A stretch of 11,737 nucleotides of DNA from Bacillota bacterium (lineage in GTDB: Bacteria > Bacillota > Clostridia > Clostridiales > Clostridiaceae): NCBI GenBank assembly GCA_023427705.1, contig JAEZAL010000190.1, positions 1 through 11,737 on the forward strand. The letters run 5' to 3'. The position numbers and the translations under genes are program-made. The notes beneath the pieces were generated by a model. It made no database searches, was not told where the DNA came from, and saw only the letters and a program-made list of their open reading frames with translations. Below are positions 6,067 through 11,737 of the stretch, one piece after another; within the stretch, counting starts at the first letter, position 1, and each line of letters begins with the position of its first letter.

Positions 6067-6600
6067 ATGGAAAGAAATGAAATGATTGAAATCTTAATGG
6101 GAAAAGGTAATATAACTCGTAGAGAAGCTGAAGAAGCACTTGAAAAGTGTGATTGGGATCTTTTAGATGCTATTTTCTACTTAGAGAGAAATGGCAAATT
6201 TGAAGAGAATAATACTACAACAATAATTGAAGTAAAAGAAAAAGATAATAAAAAAGAAAACCATAAAAAGCATGAAGATAAATGTGGTGGGTTTGGAGAA
6301 ATTGTTGGTAAAATATTTAAATTTATAGGGAATGCTATTAAAAAGGGAAATGAAAATTACTTTGAGATTAGCAAAGAAAATGAAAAACCTATAAAAATAT
6401 CATTAACAATATCAGTTCTTTTACTAGTATTTCTATTTTGGGCAGTTGCTATATTATTAGTAGTTGGATTATTCTATGGATATAGATACTCAATATCAGG
6501 TCCTAATGTAAAATATAATGGAGTAAATGATGCTTTAGGAAAGGTATCAGAATCAGCAGATAATATAAAAAGGAACTTTAAAGAAGGATATAATAAATAG
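6067..6600 (+). CDS. Membrane protein with UBA-like N-terminal domain and DUF4342-like C-terminal half (paralogue 1)
   Basis: A 177-residue protein of unknown biochemical role. Residues 1-45 (EILMGKGNITRREAEEALEK, then WDLLDAIFYLE) look like a UBA/TS-N helical domain. Residues 46-72 are a Lys/Glu-rich linker. Residues 74-104 contain an amphipathic helix (FGEIVGKIFKFIGNAIKKGN). Residues 112-138 are a strongly hydrophobic span preceded by PIKISLT, which resembles the DUF4342 pattern (IPLTVGV...). A polar tail of about 35 residues follows. No signal peptide is seen. The likely topology has the UBA-like domain cytoplasmic, with one span. GGAG nine bases before the ATG sets the start. A terminator follows, so it is probably a single-gene unit, apparently paired functionally with its paralogue and the two-component system downstream. 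Confidence 0.78.
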   Translation: MERNEMIEILMGKGNITRREAEEALEKCDWDLLDAIFYLERNGKFEENNTTTIIEVKEKDNKKENHKKHEDKCGGFGEIVGKIFKFIGNAIKKGNENYFEISKENEKPIKISLTISVLLLVFLFWAVAILLVVGLFYGYRYSISGPNVKYNGVNDALGKVSESADNIKRNFKEGYNK

Positions 6601-6613
6601 TATACATGGCTAT

Positions 6614-6651
6614 AGAAGAGGATTTGATGTTTTCAAAGTCTCTTCTTTTTT
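6614..6651 (+). terminator. Intrinsic terminator between the two DUF4342-like genes
   Basis: AGAAGAG (6614-6620) pairs with CTCTTCT (6640-6646). The stem continues inward, with one G-U and one mismatch, to about 14 bp around a 5-base loop, and is followed by a T run to 6651. It lies 14 bp after the stop of paralogue 1, so the downstream paralogue and two-component genes probably need their own promoter or read-through. Confidence 0.8.
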
Positions 6652-6683
6652 GCTTTAATGTATAAAAGCAATATTCTAAATGA

Positions 6684-6689
6684 TATAAT
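6684..6689 (+). promoter_or_regulatory. Candidate -10 of the paralogue 2/response regulator/kinase operon
   Basis: A perfect TATAAT 57 bases upstream of the ATG at 6746, just after the terminator at 6614-6651. No convincing -35 is present at 16-18 bases, so support is limited. Confidence 0.35.
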
Positions 6690-6723
6690 TTAATATATAT
6701 GGGAAAATATAGTTTTATTTATA

Positions 6724-6735
6724 CCATAGCTATGG
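6724..6735. repeat. Perfect 12-bp palindrome overlapping the ribosome binding site of paralogue 2
   Basis: CCATAGCTATGG reads the same on both strands, and its last GG belongs to the GGAGGA ribosome binding site for the ATG at 6746. It could be an operator half or, folded, a weak hairpin masking the binding site. It could also be chance. Confidence 0.3.
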
Positions 6736-6745
6736 AGGATTATTT

Positions 6746-7297
6746 ATGGAAGAAAATATTAAGCTTATAGAAAAATTGAAAGATAAAGCGAATATAAGCT
6801 ATGAAGATGCCAAAGAAGCATTAGAAAATAGTGATTGGGATATTTTAGATGCCATGATATATCTTGAGAAAAAAGGAAAAATAAAAAAGCCTTCAACAAG
6901 CACTTTTTATACTAACGATAATAAAGATAGTTATAGTAATAACTATAGCTTAATTAGCAATAATAAAAAAGAAGATAAGTCAAAGGAAAATAAGGGTTTT
7001 CACGGGATTTTTGAAGCTATATGTAAGGCGATAGATACATGTAATAATATTTTCTTTGAAATATCTAAAGAAGGAAATATGTTTTTAAAGATTCCCATGA
7101 CAGTATTAATACTACTTTTAATATTTACATTTTGGATAGTAATACCATTGTTTATTATTGGGCTTTTCTTTGGCATAGAGTTTTCTGTATCAGCAAAAAG
7201 AGTTAATACTGATAAGGCAAATAAAGTGTTTAAGGAAATATCATTAGAGTTTAAAAAAGTAAAAGAAGAGTTAAAAAAGGGGTTTAAAAATGACTAA
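6746..7297 (+). CDS. Membrane protein with UBA-like N-terminal domain and DUF4342-like C-terminal half (paralogue 2)
   Basis: A 183-residue paralogue of the protein at 6067-6600 with the same plan. Residues 1-46 form a UBA-like domain (LIEKLKDKANISYEDAKEAL, then WDILDAMIYLEKKGK). An Asn/Ser/Lys-rich low-complexity linker covers 47-83. An amphipathic segment (GFHGIFEAICKAIDTCNNIF) is followed by FFEISKEG and LKIPMTV leading into one hydrophobic span at about 117-143. The Lys-rich charged tail is predicted helical. GGAGGA precedes the ATG by about 7 bases. Its last 8 bases overlap the response regulator gene, so the two are translationally coupled. The direct linkage suggests the protein acts as an input, modulator or output of that two-component system at the membrane; this is inference, as the family has no assigned function that I know. 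Confidence 0.78.
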   Translation: MEENIKLIEKLKDKANISYEDAKEALENSDWDILDAMIYLEKKGKIKKPSTSTFYTNDNKDSYSNNYSLISNNKKEDKSKENKGFHGIFEAICKAIDTCNNIFFEISKEGNMFLKIPMTVLILLLIFTFWIVIPLFIIGLFFGIEFSVSAKRVNTDKANKVFKEISLEFKKVKEELKKGFKND

Positions 7298-7970
7298 GAT
7301 TTTAATTGTTGAGGATGAAGAGAAAATTGCTAGATTTATAGAGCTAGAACTAATTCATGAAGGGTACGAAATAATAAAAACTAATAATGGTAGATCTGGT
7401 CTTGAGATTGCAGAAAAAGGAGATGTTGATTTAATTATTCTAGATATAATGCTTCCACAACTTAATGGATTAGAGGTGTTAAGAAGATTAAGAAAAACTT
7501 CTGATATTCCTGTAATAATGCTAACAGCAAGAGATGCAGTTATGGATAAGGTATCAGGACTTGATGCAGGTGCTGATGATTATGTAACAAAACCTTTTGC
7601 AATAGAAGAGCTTCTCGCAAGAATAAGAACAGCTCTTAAAAAGAGAGTAGTAACTATTAAAAAAGATACTGATGTAATTAAGTGTGGGTTATTATCATTA
7701 GATAAAATGAGGCATAGAGTAACTTATGACGATATAGAAATAGAGTTAACAAATAGAGAATTTACTTTATTACAAATACTAATGGAAAATAAAAATATAG
7801 TATTAAATAGAGATACTCTTATGGAAAAAGTATGTGGATATGATTATATTGGTGAAACAAATTTAATAGATGTATATATAAGATATTTAAGAACAAAAAT
7901 AGATGATAAATTTAATATTAAGATTATAACTACAATTCGTGGTGTAGGATACGTAATAAAAGATGAGTAA
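7290..7970 (+). CDS. OmpR/PhoB-family response regulator
   Basis: A 226-residue cytoplasmic transcription factor. The receiver domain (about 1-115) has the acidic pair E8/D9, phosphoacceptor D52 (LIILDIMLPQLNG), T79 in MLTAR, and K101 in YVTKPF. The winged-helix DNA-binding domain (about 128-224) has the standard LTNREFTLLQILMENKN, the YIRYLRTKID recognition helix and the TIRGVGYVI wing. All phosphotransfer residues are intact. It overlaps the upstream DUF4342-like gene and the downstream kinase gene by 8 bases each, so the three are one translationally coupled unit. Overall it resembles ArlR/CssR-type regulators, but the specific orthologue cannot be named from sequence alone. The direct repeats at 5968-5987 are a plausible target. 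Confidence 0.95.
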   Translation: MTKILIVEDEEKIARFIELELIHEGYEIIKTNNGRSGLEIAEKGDVDLIILDIMLPQLNGLEVLRRLRKTSDIPVIMLTARDAVMDKVSGLDAGADDYVTKPFAIEELLARIRTALKKRVVTIKKDTDVIKCGLLSLDKMRHRVTYDDIEIELTNREFTLLQILMENKNIVLNRDTLMEKVCGYDYIGETNLIDVYIRYLRTKIDDKFNIKIITTIRGVGYVIKDE

Positions 7971-9255
7971 GAAAAATAAAGTTAAAAATGTTACATCTAT
8001 TGCAATAAAACTTAATGCCATTTCTGTAAGAGAATTATTTTTCAAACTTCTTTTTCTTGATATATGTATAGTTGCTATATTAATTGGGTTTTGGTGTATT
8101 GAAGGCGAAATACAATTTTATGGTGAGTTTGTGAAAAGTGCACAAAGAACAGTTAACTTTTATCCTATAGAAACTGCAAATTATAAGGTGGTTTGGGAAG
8201 ATGGAAGGACTTTAGTTAAAGAAGCTAGTGAATTTCTATATAGTGTTATAAAGATAATTAGTATTATAGGAATTATTGAAGGAATATTTTTATTGGAAGA
8301 AATAATATTTGGTACAGCTAAAATTAGAAAAACATTAAAGCCTCTTAATGAAATGGCAGAAACAGCAAGTAGGCTTACTGACATGGTATTTGATGAAGAA
8401 AAATTTCATAATCTTGAAGATGCTATATCTAAAATTAGTCCAATAACTTCAGATGAGAGAATTCATATTGGAGATAATGAACTTCAAGGATTAGAAGTAG
8501 CTATAAATAATTTGCTAGATAGAATGAGAGATTCTTATAGACAACAAGCAAGGTTTGTTTCAGATGCTTCTCATGAGCTTAGAACTCCTATTTCTGTAAT
8601 TCAAGGATATGCTAATATGCTAGATCGTTGGGGAAAAGATGACGAAAGTGTTTTAGATGAATCTATTAAAGCCATAAAAAGTGAATCGGAAAATATGAAA
8701 AATCTAGTAGAGCAACTTTTATTTTTGGCCAGAGGTATAAATGGCAAAACCCAGCTCCAAATGAAAGAGTTCGCACTTAATGATATGATGATAGAAGTTT
8801 TTGAAGAGTCTAAGATGATAGATAAAAACCATATATATAAGTATATTGAAAAAGAAAAATCTATAGTTTATGGAGATATAGGTTTACTAAAGCAAACAGC
8901 AAGAATATTAATTGATAATGCTGCTAAGTACACTGATGAAGGAGAATCCATAACTCTTAGAACTGGAATAAACAGTAATGGTGAACCTTATTTTTCTATA
9001 CAAGATAATGGAATAGGTATGGATGAGGAAGATGTTACTCATATATTTGAACGTTTCTTTAGAGCAGATACAGCAAGAGTTAGAAAAAATGGTGGTACTG
9101 GACTTGGACTATCTATAGCTAAATGGATAATTGATAACCATAAAGGATATTTTTCTGTTATAAGCAGAAAAGATATAGGAACTAGGATAACAGTGTTTCT
9201 ACCTATGAATAGAAAAAATAATGATAAGACATATATAAAAAATGAGGTATATTAA
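7963..9255 (+). CDS. Membrane sensor histidine kinase
   Basis: A 430-residue partner of the response regulator. Two membrane spans (about 29-49 and 92-116) frame a short external loop of about 40 residues, too small for a typical extracytoplasmic ligand domain, so sensing may be within the membrane or through a partner protein. A linker region (about 118-190) precedes the dimerisation domain with phosphoacceptor H204 (FVSDASHELRTPISVIQGY). The ATPase domain shows the N box (LIDNAAKYT, N319), G1 DNGIGMD (348-354), F box FERFFR, and G2 GGTGLGLS (377-384). All motifs are intact. The start ATG overlaps the regulator stop by 8 bases. The last codons and stop lie within a long inverted-repeat terminator. 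The neighbouring DUF4342-like membrane proteins are candidate accessory sensors. Confidence 0.94.
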   Translation: MSKKNKVKNVTSIAIKLNAISVRELFFKLLFLDICIVAILIGFWCIEGEIQFYGEFVKSAQRTVNFYPIETANYKVVWEDGRTLVKEASEFLYSVIKIISIIGIIEGIFLLEEIIFGTAKIRKTLKPLNEMAETASRLTDMVFDEEKFHNLEDAISKISPITSDERIHIGDNELQGLEVAINNLLDRMRDSYRQQARFVSDASHELRTPISVIQGYANMLDRWGKDDESVLDESIKAIKSESENMKNLVEQLLFLARGINGKTQLQMKEFALNDMMIEVFEESKMIDKNHIYKYIEKEKSIVYGDIGLLKQTARILIDNAAKYTDEGESITLRTGINSNGEPYFSIQDNGIGMDEEDVTHIFERFFRADTARVRKNGGTGLGLSIAKWIIDNHKGYFSVISRKDIGTRITVFLPMNRKNNDKTYIKNEVY

Positions 9256-9278
9256 AATATACCTCATTTTTTATATAT
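9231..9278. terminator. Bidirectional terminator: 22-bp perfect inverted repeat between the kinase gene and dps
   Basis: Arms 9231-9252 and 9257-9278 are perfect inverted copies around a 4-base loop. The GC-containing core (AATGAGGTATAT) is flanked on both sides by A/T runs, so each strand sees a stem followed by six T. It serves both the rightward kinase operon, whose stop codon lies in the loop region (9253-9255), and the leftward dps transcript. Confidence 0.85.
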
Positions 9279-9300
9279 TATATTTTTAAATTCTAAATTA

Positions 9301-9774
9301 TTAAGCTTTGTAAGATTTAATCATCCAAAGAGATTTTTCATATTCTGAAATTAATCCAGCCATTAAATCAACAGTTCCTTGGTCTTTAGCATCTTCTGCT
9401 GTAGAAAGAAGTTCTCTTGAATCCTTAAGCATAGCTAAGAAATCAGCTTCTAATATTCCTATTGCTTCATCTCCAGATAATCCTTTGCTTTCTAATTCTT
9501 TTAGAGTTGCATTTTCTAAGTATTCTTTCATTGATGCATATGGTCTAGCACCTAAAGTTAATATTCTTTCAGCAACTTCGTCTAATGATTTAGCTACTCC
9601 TTCATAATATCCTTCGAATACAGCGTGTAGTTGGAAGAATGAATGACCTTGTACATTCCAATGTAAGTTGTGAAGTTTAACATATAATAAATTAAGATTA
9701 GCTAAATAATCATTAAGTGATTTTACTATCCCTTCCACCTTGTTGTTATCTAAACCTATATAATTTTTACTCAT
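9301..9774 (-). CDS. dps: Dps-family ferritin-like iron-storage/DNA-protection protein
   Basis: A 157-residue protein of the Dps/ferritin fold that forms a 12-subunit shell, oxidises Fe(II) (preferably with hydrogen peroxide) and stores it, protecting DNA from Fenton damage. The inter-subunit ferroxidase ligands are in place with the spacing of Listeria Dps: H38 in LHNLHWNV, H50 in QLHAVFE, E54, then D65 and E69 in LDEVAERIL. Length is normal, and the N-terminus is short with few lysines, so direct DNA binding is not obvious. GGGAGGAA six bases before the ATG sets the start. Its own strong promoter overlaps a PerR box, and it lies just downstream of a PerR/Fur-type gene, so peroxide- or metal-dependent repression is likely. 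Confidence 0.94.
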   Translation of the reverse strand: MSKNYIGLDNNKVEGIVKSLNDYLANLNLLYVKLHNLHWNVQGHSFFQLHAVFEGYYEGVAKSLDEVAERILTLGARPYASMKEYLENATLKELESKGLSGDEAIGILEADFLAMLKDSRELLSTAEDAKDQGTVDLMAGLISEYEKSLWMIKSYKA

Positions 9775-9826
9775 AAATATTTCCTCCCTTTATTAAAATT
9801 ATTTTAAATTTGTATTGATTACAATA

Positions 9827-9841
9827 TTATAATAATACTAA
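9827..9841. promoter_or_regulatory. PerR-box-like operator upstream of dps
   Basis: TTATAATAATACTAA agrees with the Bacillus PerR consensus (TTATAATnATTATAA) at 12 of 14 defined positions. It lies over the -10 of the dps promoter, the expected position for repression. The best candidate for binding is the Fur/PerR-family protein encoded at 9937-10362. AT-rich background lowers the weight of the match. Confidence 0.65.
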
Positions 9842-9857
9842 ACTGGAAAAATGTCAA
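9829..9857 (-). promoter_or_regulatory. Sigma-A promoter of dps
   Basis: In minus-strand reading, a perfect TTGACA (9857-9852) is followed after 17 bases by TATTAT (9834-9829), about 55 bases before the dps start. It lies after the perR terminator, so dps is independently transcribed. A TATAAT at 9831-9826 would require a 20-base spacer. Confidence 0.7.
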
Positions 9858-9879
9858 TACTATTTACCAATTTTTATGT

Positions 9880-9919
9880 AAAAAAAGTATAGTCCATATA
9901 TTTTTACGAACTATACTTT
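9880..9919 (-). terminator. Intrinsic terminator of the perR-like gene
   Basis: A 10-bp stem, AAAGTATAGT (9884-9893) with ACTATACTTT (9910-9919), encloses a 16-base loop. In minus-strand reading it is followed by a T run (complement of the A run at 9880-9886). It starts 18 bases after the perR-like stop and separates that gene from the dps promoter. Confidence 0.7.
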
Positions 9920-9936
9920 CAATTACTTTTTATTTT

Positions 9937-10362
9937 TTAGTTATTAGTATCATTCTTACAACTCTTACAAATACCTTTAAAATAGAAAGACTGCTCATGG
10001 ATATCAAAGCCCTTTAAAGAATCTATATTTAAGCTATCTATATCAATATCAATATCATAAAGAGTATTACAAACCTCACATTTAAAGTGCCCATGTTTCT
10101 TATCATCCACTATTTGGTACTTGAACTCATTTTCATCAATTATAATAGATTCAGCTATTTTATTCTTGATAAAAAGATTTAAAGTATTATATACAGTTGT
10201 TTTTGATAGTGTTGGAATTTCATCTATTAAAGCATAGTATATATCATTAACTCTTGGATGGTCTTTACTATTGTATAAATATTCAAAGATTCTTTTTCTT
10301 TGATAGGATGGACTAATTCCATGATCTCTCAAATATTTCTCAATATTATCAATGAGTAACAT
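9937..10362 (-). CDS. perR: Fur-family metalloregulator, PerR-like
   Basis: A 141-residue repressor with an N-terminal winged helix (about 1-80; LSKTTVYNTLNLFIKNKIAE holds the recognition helix) and a C-terminal dimerisation domain. The structural zinc site is complete: C95/C98 (FKCEVC) and C132/C135 (ICKSCK). The regulatory-metal ligands matching Bacillus PerR H37, H91, H93 and D104 appear as H35 (DHPRVNDIY), H90 and H92 (KKHGHF) and about D103. At the position of the PerR-specific Asp85 (Fur has Glu) this protein seems to have Gln (KYQIVDD), so peroxide sensing is not assured; plain Fur or another metal sensor remains possible. AAGGAGG 11 bases before the ATG supports the start. Its position beside dps, which carries a PerR-type box, favours PerR. 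A half-box TTATAAT at 10384-10390 hints at autoregulation. Confidence 0.85.
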   Translation of the reverse strand: MLLIDNIEKYLRDHGISPSYQRKRIFEYLYNSKDHPRVNDIYYALIDEIPTLSKTTVYNTLNLFIKNKIAESIIIDENEFKYQIVDDKKHGHFKCEVCNTLYDIDIDIDSLNIDSLKGFDIHEQSFYFKGICKSCKNDTNN

Positions 10363-10725
10363 AATTATAAATCCCTCCTTTTATTATAATTTACCAATTA
10401 AATAGTTTAGCACAATTTATATAAGTAATCTATAAAAATATATTTAATAAAAATATGTGCTTAAACTCTAATTTAATTATGTATAAAAATTTATATATGA
10501 ATATTATTCTAATTCAATTTAATTATATATCATCAATTGAATATAAACAATTGTATTTAATACAAATTTATAATAAATATAAAAATATTTACATATCAAT
10601 ATCATATAGACGATATTGTGTTTAACATAACTTAAATAAGAATAATGTGATAAAATGTTCATATAAATTACTATATTTAAAATATATAAATATTTAAAGT
10701 ATAACGAAAGGGTATGGGTGGATTT
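10363..10725. other. AT-rich divergent intergenic region with candidate regulatory palindromes
   Basis: This stretch of about 360 bp separates the leftward perR-like gene from the rightward sigma-54-type activator gene. I see no coding frame with a ribosome binding site and no RNA gene. It holds the perR ribosome binding site (10374-10380), a TATAAT in minus-strand reading at 10388-10383, a 7-1-7 palindrome at 10551-10565, and a 7-bp inverted repeat (CAATATC 10597-10603 with GATATTG 10612-10618). No GG-N10-GC sigma-54 promoter is apparent. Base composition is extreme, so short matches mean little. Confidence 0.5.
10551..10565. promoter_or_regulatory. Perfect 7-1-7 palindrome, possible Fur-family operator
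   Basis: TTGTATTTAATACAA has the 7-1-7 geometry of Fur/PerR/Zur boxes and is perfectly symmetric, matching 10 of 14 positions of the PerR consensus. It lies about 190 bp upstream of the perR-like gene and 160 bp upstream of the sigma-54-type activator gene, far from either start. Binding by a Fur-family protein is speculative. Confidence 0.3.
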
Positions 10726-11737
10726 ATGAAGGAAATATTAAACTTAGAGTCAATAGATATTTTAGACACTATATGTAAGAGAGTAGTAATAATAAATAAT
10801 AAGGCGGAAATAGTTCATGTGTCTAAAAAATATTGTGAGTTTTTAAATGTATCTTTAAATGATATTATTGGTAAACATGTTGCAGATATAATTGAAAATA
10901 CAAGAATGCATAAGGTTTTAGAATCTGGAAAAGGCGAGTATTCACATATTCAGAAAATTAATGGAAAAAAGATGATAGCCACAAGAATACCCATAATAAA
11001 AGAAGAAGAAATCATAGGAGTATTAGGTTATGTAAATTACAAAGATACTAAAGAAGTTGAAGAGTTATATAATAAGATATTTCAAATGGAAAGAGAAATA
11101 AGTAGTTATAGAAATAGATTAAAATCAGAAGCTTCACCTAAATATTCATTAGAATCAATAATAGGAGAAAGTGATGCAATAAAGAATAGTAAGAATTTGT
11201 TGAAAAAATCTTCTTCAAGTGATTCCACAGTATTATTATTAGGTGAAAGTGGAACAGGAAAAGAGTTGTTTGCGAATGCTATACATTCGTTGAGCCCTAG
11301 AAAAGACAAGCCTTTCATAACAGTTAATTGTTCAGCTATTCCATCAGAGCTTCTAGAGTCAGAATTATTTGGTTATGAAAAAGGTGCTTTTACAGGAGCA
11401 AATAAAGAAGGGAAAATAGGAAAGTTTGAATTGGCTAATAATGGAACTATATTTTTGGATGAAATTGGTGATATGCCGTTATTTATGCAATCAAAAATTT
11501 TAAGAGTATTGCAAGAGAAAGAAGTAGAAAGAATAGGGGGGAATTCTCCTATTAAATTAAATATAAGGATTGTTTCAGCTACTAATAGAGATTTAGAAAA
11601 AATGATTAAGGAAAAAAGCTTTAGAGAAGATTTATTTTATAGATTAAATGTAATTAAGATAAAAGTACCAGCTTTAAAAGAACGGAATGGTGACATTGAG
11701 GTACTAGCATATCATTTCTTAAATATATTATCAGAGA
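10726..11737 (+). CDS. PAS-domain sigma-54-dependent transcriptional activator (3' end outside the window)
   Basis: An open frame of 337 codons running off the window end. Residues about 10-105 resemble a PAS sensor domain (VVIINNKAEIVHVSKKYCEF, then VLGYVNYKD). A short coiled-coil linker (about 108-135) follows. The AAA+ domain has Walker A GESGTGKE (173-180), the sigma-54-contacting GAFTGA loop (220-225), Walker B GTIFLDEIG (240-248) and arginine-finger region FREDLFYRLN (299-308). It should remodel sigma-54 RNA polymerase at -12/-24 promoters; the C-terminal DNA-binding domain expected for the family is cut off. The layout resembles RocR-like regulators of amino-acid or fermentation genes, usually next to the target operon, here beyond the right edge. 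The start is the ATG at 10726 with GGGTGG four bases upstream; an in-frame ATG at 10714 is an alternative with a worse spacing. Confidence 0.9.
   Translation, partial: MKEILNLESIDILDTICKRVVIINNKAEIVHVSKKYCEFLNVSLNDIIGKHVADIIENTRMHKVLESGKGEYSHIQKINGKKMIATRIPIIKEEEIIGVLGYVNYKDTKEVEELYNKIFQMEREISSYRNRLKSEASPKYSLESIIGESDAIKNSKNLLKKSSSSDSTVLLLGESGTGKELFANAIHSLSPRKDKPFITVNCSAIPSELLESELFGYEKGAFTGANKEGKIGKFELANNGTIFLDEIGDMPLFMQSKILRVLQEKEVERIGGNSPIKLNIRIVSATNRDLEKMIKEKSFREDLFYRLNVIKIKVPALKERNGDIEVLAYHFLNILSE

Noticed and set aside
8181..8384. Minus-strand open frame inside the histidine kinase gene
   Set aside because: Antisense shadow of the membrane and linker region of the kinase; no support.
10363..10725. 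Small RNA or sigma-54 (-24/-12) promoter in the long gap
   Set aside because: No GG-N10-GC pattern, no GC-rich hairpin with a T run, and no convincing paired -35/-10 were found.
11106..11318. Minus-strand open frame inside the sigma-54 activator gene
   Set aside because: Antisense to the linker and Walker A region; the sense frame carries clear AAA+ motifs.

Overview
The window is very AT-rich, with strong AGGAGG-type ribosome binding sites, short intergenic gaps, and PerR-, YajC- and OmpR-type proteins of Firmicute character. The best reading is a Clostridium sensu stricto (or close relative) chromosome. The species cannot be fixed from the sequence alone.

Region 1 (1-5952) is an amino-sugar utilisation cluster. 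An AraC-family regulator (+) faces a minus-strand operon coding an AgaS-type sugar-phosphate isomerase/deaminase, a mannose-family PTS EIIA and a small YajC-like membrane protein. Divergently, a plus-strand operon codes a NagA/AgaA-type N-acetylhexosamine-6-phosphate deacetylase, a four-helix membrane protein of unknown function, and a class II tagatose/fructose-bisphosphate aldolase (KbaY/GatY type). Together these fit the N-acetylgalactosamine/galactosamine route: deacetylation, then isomerisation/deamination to tagatose-6-P, then (kinase not here) aldol cleavage. PTS IIB, IIC and IID and any glycosidase are absent from the window. The aldolase reading frame carries an in-frame TGA 22 codons before its natural end. 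A 134-bp multi-hairpin repeat and a terminator separate the yajC-like gene from the araC-type gene.

Region 2 (5953-9280) holds two paralogous single-span membrane proteins with an N-terminal UBA-like domain and a DUF4342-like C-terminal half. The second overlaps an OmpR-family response regulator, which in turn overlaps a sensor histidine kinase. Two 9-bp direct repeats with 11-bp periodicity lie upstream of the first paralogue and are a candidate operator for this regulator. A 22-bp perfect inverted repeat at the end of the kinase gene is a bidirectional terminator.

Region 3 (9301-10362) is a minus-strand oxidative-stress pair: a Fur/PerR-family repressor gene followed by dps. Each has its own signals: a terminator follows perR, and dps has a TTGACA promoter whose -10 is covered by a near-consensus PerR box.

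Region 4 (10363-11737) is a 363-bp AT-rich gap containing a 7-1-7 palindrome, followed by the 5' part of a PAS-type sigma-54-dependent activator that runs off the window end.

I did not find a clearly undescribed defence or mobile system. The best leads are the aldolase nonsense codon, the unknown membrane protein inside the sugar operon, the DUF4342 pair wired to a two-component system, and the branched repeat.
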